A stretch of 55,342 bases of DNA from an uncultured Erysipelotrichaceae bacterium (GTDB lineage: Bacteria > Bacillota_I > Bacilli_A > RFN20 > CAG-826), in contig CADCFC010000008.1 in assembly GCA_902800645.1 (NCBI GenBank), forward strand, positions 1 through 55,342, in the 5' to 3' direction. Within the stretch, counting starts at the first letter, position 1. Every line of letters starts with the position of its first letter. The position numbers and the translations under genes are program-made. A model generated the notes under the pieces. The model did not search any database. It saw only the letters and a list, made by a program, of their open reading frames with translations, and was not told where the DNA came from. Below, one piece after another: positions 17,174 to 28,577 of this stretch.

Positions 17174-18382
17174 ATGAAGCTTTTTAAAGATAACTGCGAG
17201 ACAAAAGAGTTTGCTGATAAACAAGTTTTATTGACTGCTATTCCTTCTCCTTTTAAAGAATTTATCAAAAGAGAAGATTACACCAATCAGTCTTTTTCTA
17301 TTGGAGAAGAGGAACCAGTTTCATTCAGTAAAACATTTGTTTTACAAGTTAATATCAAAGATTCTTCATCTTTATATTTTGTTTATCTATTAGAAAACTT
17401 TAATAAAGATGAGATCATTAACAAAATCGCTGAACTTAAATATATGAGAGTGGTGGATGTTAATAGTGCTAAAGAGAAAACTAAAGCTCTATTAAAAATA
17501 GCAAAAGAATATAATCCACTATTCTATTTATACCAAGCAAAAAACGGAATCCCTCTATTTAAAAATGAACTAGTGGACGTTGTTAATGAACTTGAATTTA
17601 GTGAAACACAGTTCTTTTATGCTGATAAAGACATACCATTTGAAGAAGATTTAGTAGTAGCTAAAGAAGAAGTTGAAGAAATAAATGAAGCCGCTCCAAG
17701 TGTAGCAAGCACTAACGAACCTGCCGGTTTAGAATTCAAGACTCTTGAAGAGCCTGTTCAAGAACAAGTCGTTAATAACGAACCTCAAGTAGTGGTGAAT
17801 AAGACTCAAGAAGATAAAAAAGAGAAGAAGAATTTCTTCACTACTTTATTCTCAAAAAAGGAAAAGAAAGGAAAAGCGGTCAAAGAGAAAAAAGAGTCTC
17901 AACTCAAGCAATATATTGTTGTTGATCTTAAAAACATTAAAAAGAATAAATACCACTTCATATTCTTAGTGGTGTCTTCATTCTTGTTTGGCTTTGCTAT
18001 GTCAGTCGGTTACTGTAATGCGATGATTGGTAAAACTATTGCATCTCTTTTCTTTGTTTGTGCTTTCGTTGGTGTGTTCTTAAATACATATGTATTTGTA
18101 GACTACTTTAAAGAAAGAGGAATCAAAGATCGTTTATTTGTTTATAGCATTATCTTTGATATCGCTGGTGGATTAGTCTCTTTACTCGCTACATACATTT
18201 TCTATATCACAGATAAAGGTGAAATAAACAATAACGTTCCTATGTCTAATATAGTTGGAATCACTATCGGATTAGTGTTTGCGATGATTGCAGTGTCTAT
18301 TTCTCTTGCTTACTTAATCGATTATCTCGAACTCAAATATAAAAATAAGAAATCTTCAACTCCAAAAGAAGATGAAGAATAA
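17174..18382 (+). CDS. Uncharacterised four-helix membrane protein with charged linker
   Basis: I do not recognise this family. Residues 1-150 look like a soluble alpha/beta domain. Residues about 155-245 are a low-complexity linker, first acidic (E/V/N-rich), then strongly basic (KKEKK, KEKKGK). Four hydrophobic spans follow at about 261-279, 287-309, 321-345 and 358-384, and the tail is charged. The long cytosolic part in front of a small membrane bundle suggests a membrane-anchored scaffold or sensor, but that is only inference. It starts 26 bases after the GH43 gene. A possible -10 (TAAAAT) ends eight bases before the ATG, so it may have its own promoter. Its stop lies 5 bases from the convergent dehydrogenase gene. 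Confidence 0.7.
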   Translation: MKLFKDNCETKEFADKQVLLTAIPSPFKEFIKREDYTNQSFSIGEEEPVSFSKTFVLQVNIKDSSSLYFVYLLENFNKDEIINKIAELKYMRVVDVNSAKEKTKALLKIAKEYNPLFYLYQAKNGIPLFKNELVDVVNELEFSETQFFYADKDIPFEEDLVVAKEEVEEINEAAPSVASTNEPAGLEFKTLEEPVQEQVVNNEPQVVVNKTQEDKKEKKNFFTTLFSKKEKKGKAVKEKKESQLKQYIVVDLKNIKKNKYHFIFLVVSSFLFGFAMSVGYCNAMIGKTIASLFFVCAFVGVFLNTYVFVDYFKERGIKDRLFVYSIIFDIAGGLVSLLATYIFYITDKGEINNNVPMSNIVGITIGLVFAMIAVSISLAYLIDYLELKYKNKKSSTPKEDEE

Positions 18383-18387
18383 ATAAA

Positions 18388-19707
18388 CTAATCTCTATTG
18401 AATAAGTCTCGCGTGTAGACTTTTTCTTTGACTTTTTCCAACTCAACAGAATATCTGTTAGCGAGGATTAAATCGCTATTATTGATAAACTCTTCAAAAG
18501 ACATATCCTTATAAATAAGGATGTTAACTCCTTTTTCTCTTAGTTCGTCTATAATTCCATAAATCGCAGAGCGGCGAACGCTGTCGGTGCCTACTTTAGA
18601 TAATAATGAATAAACACCCACGGTTTTGTTATTTAACGGTTCACCAAGTTTATTAATAATATCTTTAACAATCATATCTTTTCTGGATTCATTACTTTTG
18701 GTAATTGAGGTAATTAAATCATTATTAATAACATCGATAAATTGAGATTCTAATTGAGAAGTATCTTTAGGGAGACAATATCCCCCATAACCAAAGGAAG
18801 GATTATTATAATAATCTCCAATTCTAGGATCTAACGACACTCCATCAATAATGTTATTTGTGTTCATGTTATGTTTAATAGCAAAGCTATCTAATTCATT
18901 AAAATAACTAACACGCATTGCTAAATAGGCATTAGAAAATAACTTAACCGCTTCAGCTTCTTTACTAGACATATATAAAATTTGAGGATTATTTTTACTT
19001 GCCTTAATTAATAAAGAAGCAAATTTTTCAGTCTTTTCATTTTTATTACCACCAATAATAATTCGAGATGGGAATAAATTATCATGTAGTGCTTTTCCTT
19101 CTCTTAAAAATTCTGGAGAAAAGATAACGTTTCTATCATTAAGTGTTTCCGTATAACCAATATAACAAGTTGATTTAATAACAATTAGCGACTCTTTATT
19201 AACTTCCCTAACATCTTTGATAACATTAGTGACATTAGACATATCAAACTCTTCATTCTCTTCGATATAATTTGTTGGAGTTGCGATTATAACTATATCA
19301 GCCTTCTTATATATATCCTTATTAGGTAGGGATGCACTTAAATTAAGATGTTTATTATGAAGGTACGATTCAATTAGTGGATCATAAAATAATGGCTTTC
19401 TTACGTTTATTCGTTCAATTTTAGTGTTATCTATATCAATAACAGTGACTTTATTAAATGTCGATAAAAGAACTGCGATAGAGAAGCCAACATAACCCGC
19501 TCCAACAATAACAACTTTAGTGGATGATCTTGTTTTATTGTTCTTTTTTATCTCTTTTAAAGAGTTAACCGCTAAAGCATATTTAAGTGAATTATGATAT
19601 TTATAATCACTTTCAATTCTTTTATAAGTTCTAAGAGGAATATTTAAAAGTTCGCTCACTTCTTTTTGAGTTAATCCTTTAGATATTCTGATCTCTTTAA
19701 GTGTCAT
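18388..19707 (-). CDS. HTH-domain / UDP-glucose (nucleotide-sugar) dehydrogenase fusion
   Basis: The first 55 residues form an XRE/Cro-like helix-turn-helix (IRISKGLTQKEVSELLNIPL, then RTYKRIES). After a basic linker comes a complete nucleotide-sugar dehydrogenase: Rossmann motif VGAGYVG (about 68-74), middle helical domain KLFSNAYLAMRVSYFNE, catalytic Cys311 in GYGGYCLPKD, and a C-terminal UDP-binding domain. The family oxidises UDP-glucose to UDP-glucuronate or related sugars with two NAD+. Ordinary members lack a DNA-binding domain. I chose the ATG at 19707; an upstream in-frame start would add nine residues encoded within the promoter. The -10 ends six bases before this ATG, so the mRNA appears leaderless. 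A 17-base palindrome beside the -10 suggests the protein represses its own gene. Conserved catalytic residues suggest an active enzyme. Confidence 0.88.
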   Translation of the reverse strand: MTLKEIRISKGLTQKEVSELLNIPLRTYKRIESDYKYHNSLKYALAVNSLKEIKKNNKTRSSTKVVIVGAGYVGFSIAVLLSTFNKVTVIDIDNTKIERINVRKPLFYDPLIESYLHNKHLNLSASLPNKDIYKKADIVIIATPTNYIEENEEFDMSNVTNVIKDVREVNKESLIVIKSTCYIGYTETLNDRNVIFSPEFLREGKALHDNLFPSRIIIGGNKNEKTEKFASLLIKASKNNPQILYMSSKEAEAVKLFSNAYLAMRVSYFNELDSFAIKHNMNTNNIIDGVSLDPRIGDYYNNPSFGYGGYCLPKDTSQLESQFIDVINNDLITSITKSNESRKDMIVKDIINKLGEPLNNKTVGVYSLLSKVGTDSVRRSAIYGIIDELREKGVNILIYKDMSFEEFINNSDLILANRYSVELEKVKEKVYTRDLFNRD

Positions 19708-19713
19708 GTATTC

Positions 19714-19743
19714 ATTATAGAACAAAAGTGCCAATTTGGCACT
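19714..19743 (-). promoter_or_regulatory. Promoter and palindromic operator of the HTH-dehydrogenase gene
   Basis: Perfect -10 TATAAT (19714-19719), six bases from the ATG. Directly upstream lies a perfect 17-base inverted repeat, AGTGCCAAATTGGCACT (19727-19743), covering the spacer and -35 region. The site does not recur elsewhere in the window, which favours autoregulation by the encoded HTH. Confidence 0.75.
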
Positions 19744-19770
19744 CTTATAATTTACTTACTTCTATGAAGT

Positions 19771-19799
19771 AAAGAAAAAGCCAATCATAATCGATTGGC
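19771..19799 (-). terminator. Rho-independent terminator after serS
   Basis: On the minus strand GCCAATC-GATTAT-GATTGGC is followed by TTTTTC. It lies 12 bases past the serS stop and ends the gyrase/serS transcription unit. Confidence 0.85.
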
Positions 19800-19811
19800 G
19801 TATTTTCTAAA

Positions 19812-21092
19812 TTATTTGATAGGTTTTAATACTTTAATTCCACCCATGAATGGTTGGAGAACTTCAGGAACTAAAACGCTGCCGTCTTCTTGTTGATATT
19901 GTTCTAAGATTGCTGGGAAGATTCTACTAGTGGCTAAGCCAGAAGCATTAAGAGTGTGAACGAATCTAGTTTTCTTAGTTTCGTTATCTCTATATCTCAC
20001 CATACCTCTACGAGCTTGATAATCTCTAGCGTTACTCGCGGAAGAGACTTCTTTATAAATACCGATAGAAGGAATATAGACTTCAATATCATAGGTTCTC
20101 GCCATTGAGTGAGAGATATCTCCAGCAGCAAGTTTAGAAATTTGGAAGTGTAATCCGAGTTTTTCAACAAGGTTAGCAGCTTTTCTAACTAATTCTTCAA
20201 AAGCAGCGTCGCTATCTTCAGGTTTTGTATATTGAACCATTTCAACTTTATCGAATTGATATCCACGGATCATACCTCTTTCTTCAGTACGATAACTTCC
20301 GGCTTCTCTACGATAGCAAGGAGTGTAAGCGAAGTATTTCTTTGGAAGTTCATCTTCGCTCATAATCTCGTTGCGGTGATAGTTGACTAATGCGGTTTCC
20401 GCAGTTGGGAGAAGGAATCTTTGTGGTTCAAGTCCTTCGAGCCAGAAAACGTCTTGTCTGAATTTTGGGAATTGACCAGCAACATAACCGCTCTCTTCAT
20501 TTAATAAATGAGGTGGTAGGATAAAGGTATATCCATCTTTTAAATGCTCAGAAATGAAGAAGTTAAGTAATGCCCATTCAAGTCTAGCACCTAAATTTGT
20601 ATATATCCACGCTCCTCTACCAGCGATTTTTGCGCCACGCTCATAATCTACTAAACCGAGCGATTCAGCGAGTTCAACATGGTCTTTGATCTTAAAGGAG
20701 AATTCAGGTTTTTTTCCATAGGTATGGATGACCTTATTATTTTCTTTACCTCCACCGACTAAATCGTCATCTGGAATATTTGGTAAAGCGGCAACAAAAT
20801 CAGTAATTTTTTGCTCTAATTCCTTTAATTCTTTCTCAAATTCAGCATTTTTTGCTGCAATATCTTTAACTTTGACGAAGATCTTACTGACATCTTCACC
20901 AGCCTTTTTAGCAGCAGGGACAGAGGCGGATAATTTATTCATTTCCGCCTTGTTATTTTCAACAACTTGCATGAGTTCTCTTTTGGATTTATCCCAAGCA
21001 AGTAATTCTGTGAAATCTGCATCCCACATTTTCTTTTTTAAAGCTTCTTTAACGTAATCAGGCTTTTCTCTAATTAAATTAATATCGATCAT
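19812..21092 (-). CDS. serS: Seryl-tRNA synthetase
   Basis: Charges tRNA-Ser (and tRNA-Sec where present) with serine in the cytoplasm. The N-terminal coiled-coil arm (about residues 30-100, Lys/Glu-rich with long heptads) is followed by the class II catalytic core: motif 2 region TPCYRREAGSYRTEERGMIR and motif 3 region NASGLATSRIFPAILEQYQ, plus the TAETALV segment. At 426 residues the length is typical. I use the ATG at 21092 (MIDINLIREKPD), which has GGAAAG upstream; a TTG five codons earlier would swallow that site. There is no T-box in the 58 bases upstream, so expression probably follows gyrA. It ends at a strong terminator. Confidence 0.97.
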   Translation of the reverse strand: MIDINLIREKPDYVKEALKKKMWDADFTELLAWDKSKRELMQVVENNKAEMNKLSASVPAAKKAGEDVSKIFVKVKDIAAKNAEFEKELKELEQKITDFVAALPNIPDDDLVGGGKENNKVIHTYGKKPEFSFKIKDHVELAESLGLVDYERGAKIAGRGAWIYTNLGARLEWALLNFFISEHLKDGYTFILPPHLLNEESGYVAGQFPKFRQDVFWLEGLEPQRFLLPTAETALVNYHRNEIMSEDELPKKYFAYTPCYRREAGSYRTEERGMIRGYQFDKVEMVQYTKPEDSDAAFEELVRKAANLVEKLGLHFQISKLAAGDISHSMARTYDIEVYIPSIGIYKEVSSASNARDYQARRGMVRYRDNETKKTRFVHTLNASGLATSRIFPAILEQYQQEDGSVLVPEVLQPFMGGIKVLKPIK

Positions 21093-21150
21093 AAATTTAC
21101 TTTCCAATCTATAAATATGTAACGATTATTTTTACTAAATAATAGGTTAA

Positions 21151-23778
21151 TTATTCTTCGCCTCCATTACTTGGTAATGCTGTATCGTTTGAAGCATCTA
21201 CAACTTCTGTATCTACTTCTTCTTCAGCGTTTTCTTCGCCAGGTTCTTCATGAGGAACAATAGCGATACTCACAATCTTTTGACGTCCTTCAAGGTTCAT
21301 AATCTTAACACCGGAAGTATTACGTCCACAGATTCTCACTTGAGCAAGTGGAGTTCTAATAACGATACCTGCGTTAGTGATACACATTAAGTCATCTTCA
21401 AGTTTAACAGCTTGAACAGAGATTAAATCACCAACTTTATCGTTAGCTTTTAAGGTTGTGACACCTTTAGCACCACGTTTTGTAATACGGTAAGTGAGAT
21501 CTCCGTCTGGATCAAAGACAGGAGTGAGTTTTCCAAATCCTTTAGAAGTCATCGCTAAGATATGTTGACCTTCTTCAGAAGTGGTAACACCTACAACATA
21601 TTCACCTTCAGCGAGTTCCATACCTTTAACACCACTAGCAGTTCTACCCATTGGTCTAACTTCAGTAGCTTTAAAGTTCACCATCTTGGAGTTATTAGCG
21701 GCGATACCAACAATGGTTTCGTCTTCAACTTCTTTAACAGCGAATAATGTATCGCCTTCTCTTAAGGAAATAGCGATCTTACCATTTTGACGGATGGATT
21801 CATATTCACTAATTAAGGTCTTTTTAACAACACCTTCTTTAGTGAAGAACATTAAATAACGGCCTTCTTTATATTCGTCACAAGCAATAATAGCTTTGAC
21901 GTTTTCGCCTTTTTCAATGTTAATTAAGTTAATAATTGGTACACCCTTACTAGCTTTAGAGAATTCTGGAATCATATAACCTCTAATACGATATACTTTT
22001 CCAAAATCGGTAAAGAATAATAAGTCAGTATGAGTTTTGGTATAAACCATATTATCAACGACATCGCTTTCATTAGTGGACATACCTCTAACTCCACGTC
22101 CGCCTCTATTTTGGGCTTTGAAGGAATCAGATGTTAATCTCTTAACATATCCACCACGAGTAATGGCGACGACAATATTTTCTTGAGGAATTAAGTCCTC
22201 ATCATCGATACTTGCCGCATCATTAGTGATTTCAGTTCTACGCTCATCCGCGTATTTATCTTTAATTTCACTTAATTCTTTGATAACGACTTCGATTTCG
22301 TTTTCTCTACTACTGAGAATACGGTTATATTCTTCGATATTTACTTCGAGTTGATGTTTTTCAGCTTCGAGTTTATCGGTTTCAATACCGGTTAATCTTC
22401 TTAAGGTCATCGCTAAGATAGCTTGAACTTGAGCTTCAGAGAAACCATATTTTTCCATTAATGCATTTGTCGCATCTTCAGGAGTTTTGCTATCTTTAAT
22501 GATATCAACGATATCATCGATGTTATCATGACACTTAATTAAGCCAACAACGATATGATGTCTATCTTCGTCTTTTCTAAGTAAGAATTTAGTTCTTCTT
22601 TCAATAACTTCAACTTGGAAGTCTAGATAAGATTGAAGCATAACGTTGAGTGGACAAATTTTTGGAGCGCCATCAACTAAGCAAAGCATAATGATACCGT
22701 ATGAAGTTTGTAATTGAGTGTTCTTATAAAGTTGATTTAATAAAACTTCAGGAATGACATCTCTTCTAACTTCAATAACAATACGAACACCTAAGTTGTT
22801 GGATTCATCTCTAACTTCGGTAATACCGTCGATGATCTTATCTCTAGCAAGAGAAGCGATGTTTTCGAGCATGTTAGCTTTATTAACACCATAAGGAACT
22901 TCATCAACGATAATTCTCTTAAGACCGTGTTCACCACGTTCTTCGATATGGCATCTACTTCTAATACCAATACTACCAGTACCAGTTTCATAAGCATCTT
23001 TAATGCCACCTCTTCCTAAAATAAGAGCGCCGGTTGGGAAGTCTGGTCCTTTAACATATTGCATTAATTCAAGATTGGTAATTTGTGGATTTCTTGCAAT
23101 AGCAATAACACCATCAATAACTTCACCTAAATTGTGTGGTGGAATATTAGTTGCCATACCAACAGCGATACCGTTAGATCCATTAACTAATAAGTTAGGG
23201 AATCTAGAAGGTAAAACGCTTGGTTCTTGTTCACTACCATCATAGTTATCGATAAAATCAACTGTGTCACAGTTAATATCTCTAACCATTTCAAGAGCAA
23301 TTTTAGTCATTCTTGCTTCGGTATAACGCATAGCAGCAGCTTCATCACCATCAAGAGGGTTGCCGAAGTTACCATGGCCATCAACAAGAGTGTGTCTCAC
23401 TGAAAGTGGTTGCGCAAGTCTAACAAGAGATTGATAAATTGCGGAGTCACCATGTGGGTGATATTTACCCATAACGTCACCAACGATTCTCGCTGATTTC
23501 TTATGAGGTTTATCTGGGGTGACACCCATTTCATGCATTCCGTAAATAATTCTTCTATGAACTGGTTTTAAACCATCACGGACATCAGGAATAGCACGAG
23601 CGATAATAACAGACATCGCATAATCTAAGAAGGATTCTTTAACAAGGTCAACAGTTTTGACATCTTGTAAGCCTGGAACAATACCAGCTTCAACTTCTTC
23701 AAGACTAGCTTCGTCAACTGGAGTTTCTTCTTCAGAAGCAACTTCTTCGTTTTCTAATTTTTCATCTTCAAATAACAT
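21151..23778 (-). CDS. gyrA: DNA gyrase subunit A
   Basis: Breakage-reunion subunit of gyrase, which introduces negative supercoils. The winged-helix/tower domain starts at [20 protein letters not shown], the catalytic Tyr152 is in [11 protein letters not shown], and the six-bladed C-terminal beta-pinwheel is complete. The GyrA-box QNRGGRG identifies it as GyrA rather than ParC. There is an acidic N-terminal extension of about 35 residues and a long acidic tail. In the quinolone-binding region the sequence is GDSAIYQ: Ser112 (E. coli Ser83) is kept, but Gln116 replaces the Asp/Glu at E. coli position 87. The nearby [10 protein letters not shown] loop is one residue longer than usual. A strong AAAGGAGG site precedes the ATG, 18 bases after gyrB. 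Confidence 0.97.
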   Translation of the reverse strand: MLFEDEKLENEEVASEEETPVDEASLEEVEAGIVPGLQDVKTVDLVKESFLDYAMSVIIARAIPDVRDGLKPVHRRIIYGMHEMGVTPDKPHKKSARIVGDVMGKYHPHGDSAIYQSLVRLAQPLSVRHTLVDGHGNFGNPLDGDEAAAMRYTEARMTKIALEMVRDINCDTVDFIDNYDGSEQEPSVLPSRFPNLLVNGSNGIAVGMATNIPPHNLGEVIDGVIAIARNPQITNLELMQYVKGPDFPTGALILGRGGIKDAYETGTGSIGIRSRCHIEERGEHGLKRIIVDEVPYGVNKANMLENIASLARDKIIDGITEVRDESNNLGVRIVIEVRRDVIPEVLLNQLYKNTQLQTSYGIIMLCLVDGAPKICPLNVMLQSYLDFQVEVIERRTKFLLRKDEDRHHIVVGLIKCHDNIDDIVDIIKDSKTPEDATNALMEKYGFSEAQVQAILAMTLRRLTGIETDKLEAEKHQLEVNIEEYNRILSSRENEIEVVIKELSEIKDKYADERRTEITNDAASIDDEDLIPQENIVVAITRGGYVKRLTSDSFKAQNRGGRGVRGMSTNESDVVDNMVYTKTHTDLLFFTDFGKVYRIRGYMIPEFSKASKGVPIINLINIEKGENVKAIIACDEYKEGRYLMFFTKEGVVKKTLISEYESIRQNGKIAISLREGDTLFAVKEVEDETIVGIAANNSKMVNFKATEVRPMGRTASGVKGMELAEGEYVVGVTTSEEGQHILAMTSKGFGKLTPVFDPDGDLTYRITKRGAKGVTTLKANDKVGDLISVQAVKLEDDLMCITNAGIVIRTPLAQVRICGRNTSGVKIMNLEGRQKIVSIAIVPHEEPGEENAEEEVDTEVVDASNDTALPSNGGEE

Positions 23779-23796
23779 TGTGAAATCCTCCTTTCA

Positions 23797-26930
<3,134 letters not shown>

Positions 26931-26931
26931 G

Positions 26932-27150
26932 TTATCTAATCACAAATTCCGCTTTACCGGCTTTAATAGTATCGCCTCGATATAATTTTCGACCTCGACG
27001 GTTTTCTTCTTCTCCGTTGACGTAAATCACATTGGAACGCAAATAAATCTTTGCTTGCCCGCCAGTATCGATTAAACCCGTTAATTTCAAAAGAACATTA
27101 AGAGTAATGAAATCTTCATCATCACGAATTTTTATCTCTCTAGCAGCCAT
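26932..27150 (-). CDS. yaaA: S4-domain RNA-binding protein YaaA (RlbA-like)
   Basis: A 72-residue small S4-domain protein found between dnaN and recF in most Firmicutes. The S4 signature is visible (LLKLTGLIDTGGQAK, then VNGEEENRRGRKLYRGD). The true start is ATG at 27150 (MAAREIKI); the frame stays open upstream through the promoter and into dnaN, encoding hydrophobic sequence unlike the family. AGGAC just upstream can serve as ribosome binding site. In B. subtilis the homologue is linked to ribosome assembly; I know no firm biochemical role. Confidence 0.92.
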   Translation of the reverse strand: MAAREIKIRDDEDFITLNVLLKLTGLIDTGGQAKIYLRSNVIYVNGEEENRRGRKLYRGDTIKAGKAEFVIR

Positions 27151-27169
27151 TTTTGTGTGTCCTATGGGT

Positions 27170-27210
27170 ATTATACAGGATATAAATAAAAAATGGAATA
27201 TATTATTCCA
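27170..27210 (-). promoter_or_regulatory. Promoter of yaaA-recF-gyrB-gyrA unit with inverted repeat
   Basis: A perfect -10 TATAAT (27170-27175) lies 19 bases before the yaaA ATG. Where the -35 would be there is no good hexamer, but a perfect inverted repeat TGGAATA-TAT-TATTCCA (27194-27210). It may be a regulator site or chance in AT-rich DNA. Confidence 0.6.
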
Positions 27211-27259
27211 TAAATTATTATAGTGTTTAAATACATAAAAATTAGTGTTTAGGAGCAAT

Positions 27260-27289
27260 AAAAAAGCGACCACCAAAATTAGTGATCGC
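27260..27289 (-). terminator. Rho-independent terminator after dnaN
   Basis: Minus strand: GCGATCAC, an 8-base loop, GTGGTCGC (one G-T pair), then a run of T. It separates dnaA-dnaN from the yaaA-recF-gyrB-gyrA unit. Confidence 0.85.
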
Positions 27290-27313
27290 AATTTATAAAA
27301 TTGATTTTTGAGA

Positions 27314-28438
27314 TTAATAAGTTCTAACTGGAGTAACGATTTGAATGATGCTTTCATCACTTGGATTTTTAATCACAAATGGCTTCATTTCTCCAACAAA
27401 TAAGAAGGTCACATCTTCGCTTCCTAACGCTCTAATCGCAGAGGAAACAAACTCGCTGTTGAAAGAGATTTGTAGGTTATTTCCTTCAAATTTGAATGTT
27501 TCAATTCTTTCACTAGCAGAACCAACTTGAGTTGATTTAGCGCTAATCTCTACGAGATCTTCGTCGAGATTTAAGTCAACAACATTTTCTCTATCAATGG
27601 ATAGAATGTTAACTCTATCAATTGCTTTTAAGAAATCAGCAGCATTAACTTCCAAAGAATAGTTTGTAATGCGTGGAACGATGTTTTTGGTATTTGGATA
27701 TTCACCAGCAATTAAACGTGTCGCTACAACGGTGTTTTCAAAGCTAAACAAAGCTTTCTTATCACTTAAAGCAACTTTTAATGAATCGGCACCTTCTAAA
27801 AGGTGATCAATTTCAACCATCATCTTGGCTGGAACATTAGCAGAGAACTGTAAATCGGTAGAAATGGTGATTTGTTTTCTTGCTAATCTAGCGCTATCGG
27901 TTGTGGTGGCTGTTAAAACACCATCGGACGCTTCTAAATTGATAGCAGTTAAGATCGGTCTTTGTTCTTTTAATGATGCAGCAAAGGCGGTTTGAGAAAC
28001 TAAAGAAGAGAATTCAGTTTTAGTTAATGAGATTTGAATACCATTTGGTTCGAGATCAACATCAGGATATTCATTAGCTTTAATGCAATTTAAATTATAT
28101 TTAATCTTTCCGGCAGTAATAACAGCGATAGTGGAATCAACAACTTCGAAACTGATTTCTTCAGCATCGATCTTTCTTGCCATATCGGTAATGATTTTAG
28201 CGTTGACTAAAGTAGTACCTTCTTGAACATTTCTAATAATTTCTTGATCGTTTACCATAAATGGGATAGTGGTTTGAATAGTTAATTCATAATTACTACC
28301 TGTAATTGATAATCCTAAATCGCTTAAGTCTAATTTTAAGTTCGCTAATACTGGTACAGCACTGTTTTTAGAGTTAACTGCTCTACCTGCTATAAGCAAA
28401 GCTTTTAAAAATTCATCTCGTCTAATAATAAATCTCAT
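27314..28438 (-). CDS. dnaN: DNA polymerase III sliding clamp (beta subunit)
   Basis: Ring-shaped processivity clamp for the replicative polymerase. The N-terminus MRFIIRRDEFLKAL, the pattern of three repeated domains over 374 residues, and the C-terminal IVTPVRTY match the family. The C-terminal peptide is the usual part of the protein-binding pocket. It follows dnaA by 139 bases, which contain two DnaA boxes. ATG start with a purine-rich upstream stretch (AGAAGGTAA). Confidence 0.97.
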   Translation of the reverse strand: MRFIIRRDEFLKALLIAGRAVNSKNSAVPVLANLKLDLSDLGLSITGSNYELTIQTTIPFMVNDQEIIRNVQEGTTLVNAKIITDMARKIDAEEISFEVVDSTIAVITAGKIKYNLNCIKANEYPDVDLEPNGIQISLTKTEFSSLVSQTAFAASLKEQRPILTAINLEASDGVLTATTTDSARLARKQITISTDLQFSANVPAKMMVEIDHLLEGADSLKVALSDKKALFSFENTVVATRLIAGEYPNTKNIVPRITNYSLEVNAADFLKAIDRVNILSIDRENVVDLNLDEDLVEISAKSTQVGSASERIETFKFEGNNLQISFNSEFVSSAIRALGSEDVTFLFVGEMKPFVIKNPSDESIIQIVTPVRTY

Positions 28439-28491
28439 AGAATTTACCTTCTTTGTCTCTTTTATATTTTATTAATAATAATATTTATGTG

Positions 28492-28508
28492 TGTGGATAT
28501 GTGGATAA
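28492..28508. promoter_or_regulatory. DnaA boxes between dnaA and dnaN
   Basis: TGTGGATAT (28492-28500) and the consensus TGTGGATAA (28500-28508) are head-to-tail and share one base. Together with the cluster upstream of dnaA they resemble the bipartite origin of Bacillus. They may also serve dnaN regulation. Confidence 0.8.
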
Positions 28509-28577
28509 GAACCTCGATATCGACCTTTTTATCATTTTAACACATTGATATTTTGTGAACTATTTATTTTTAATAAA

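Noticed and set aside
21093-21107. Longer serS reading frame starting at TTG
   Set aside because: The TTG start would place the GGAAAG site inside the gene; the family starts at the downstream ATG.
21093-21150. T-box leader before serS
   Set aside because: Only 58 bases lie between gyrA and serS, with no specifier or antiterminator-like structure.
27151-27360. Longer S4-domain gene reaching into dnaN
   Set aside because: It would cover the dnaN terminator and the gene's own TATAAT promoter and would add hydrophobic sequence unlike the family.
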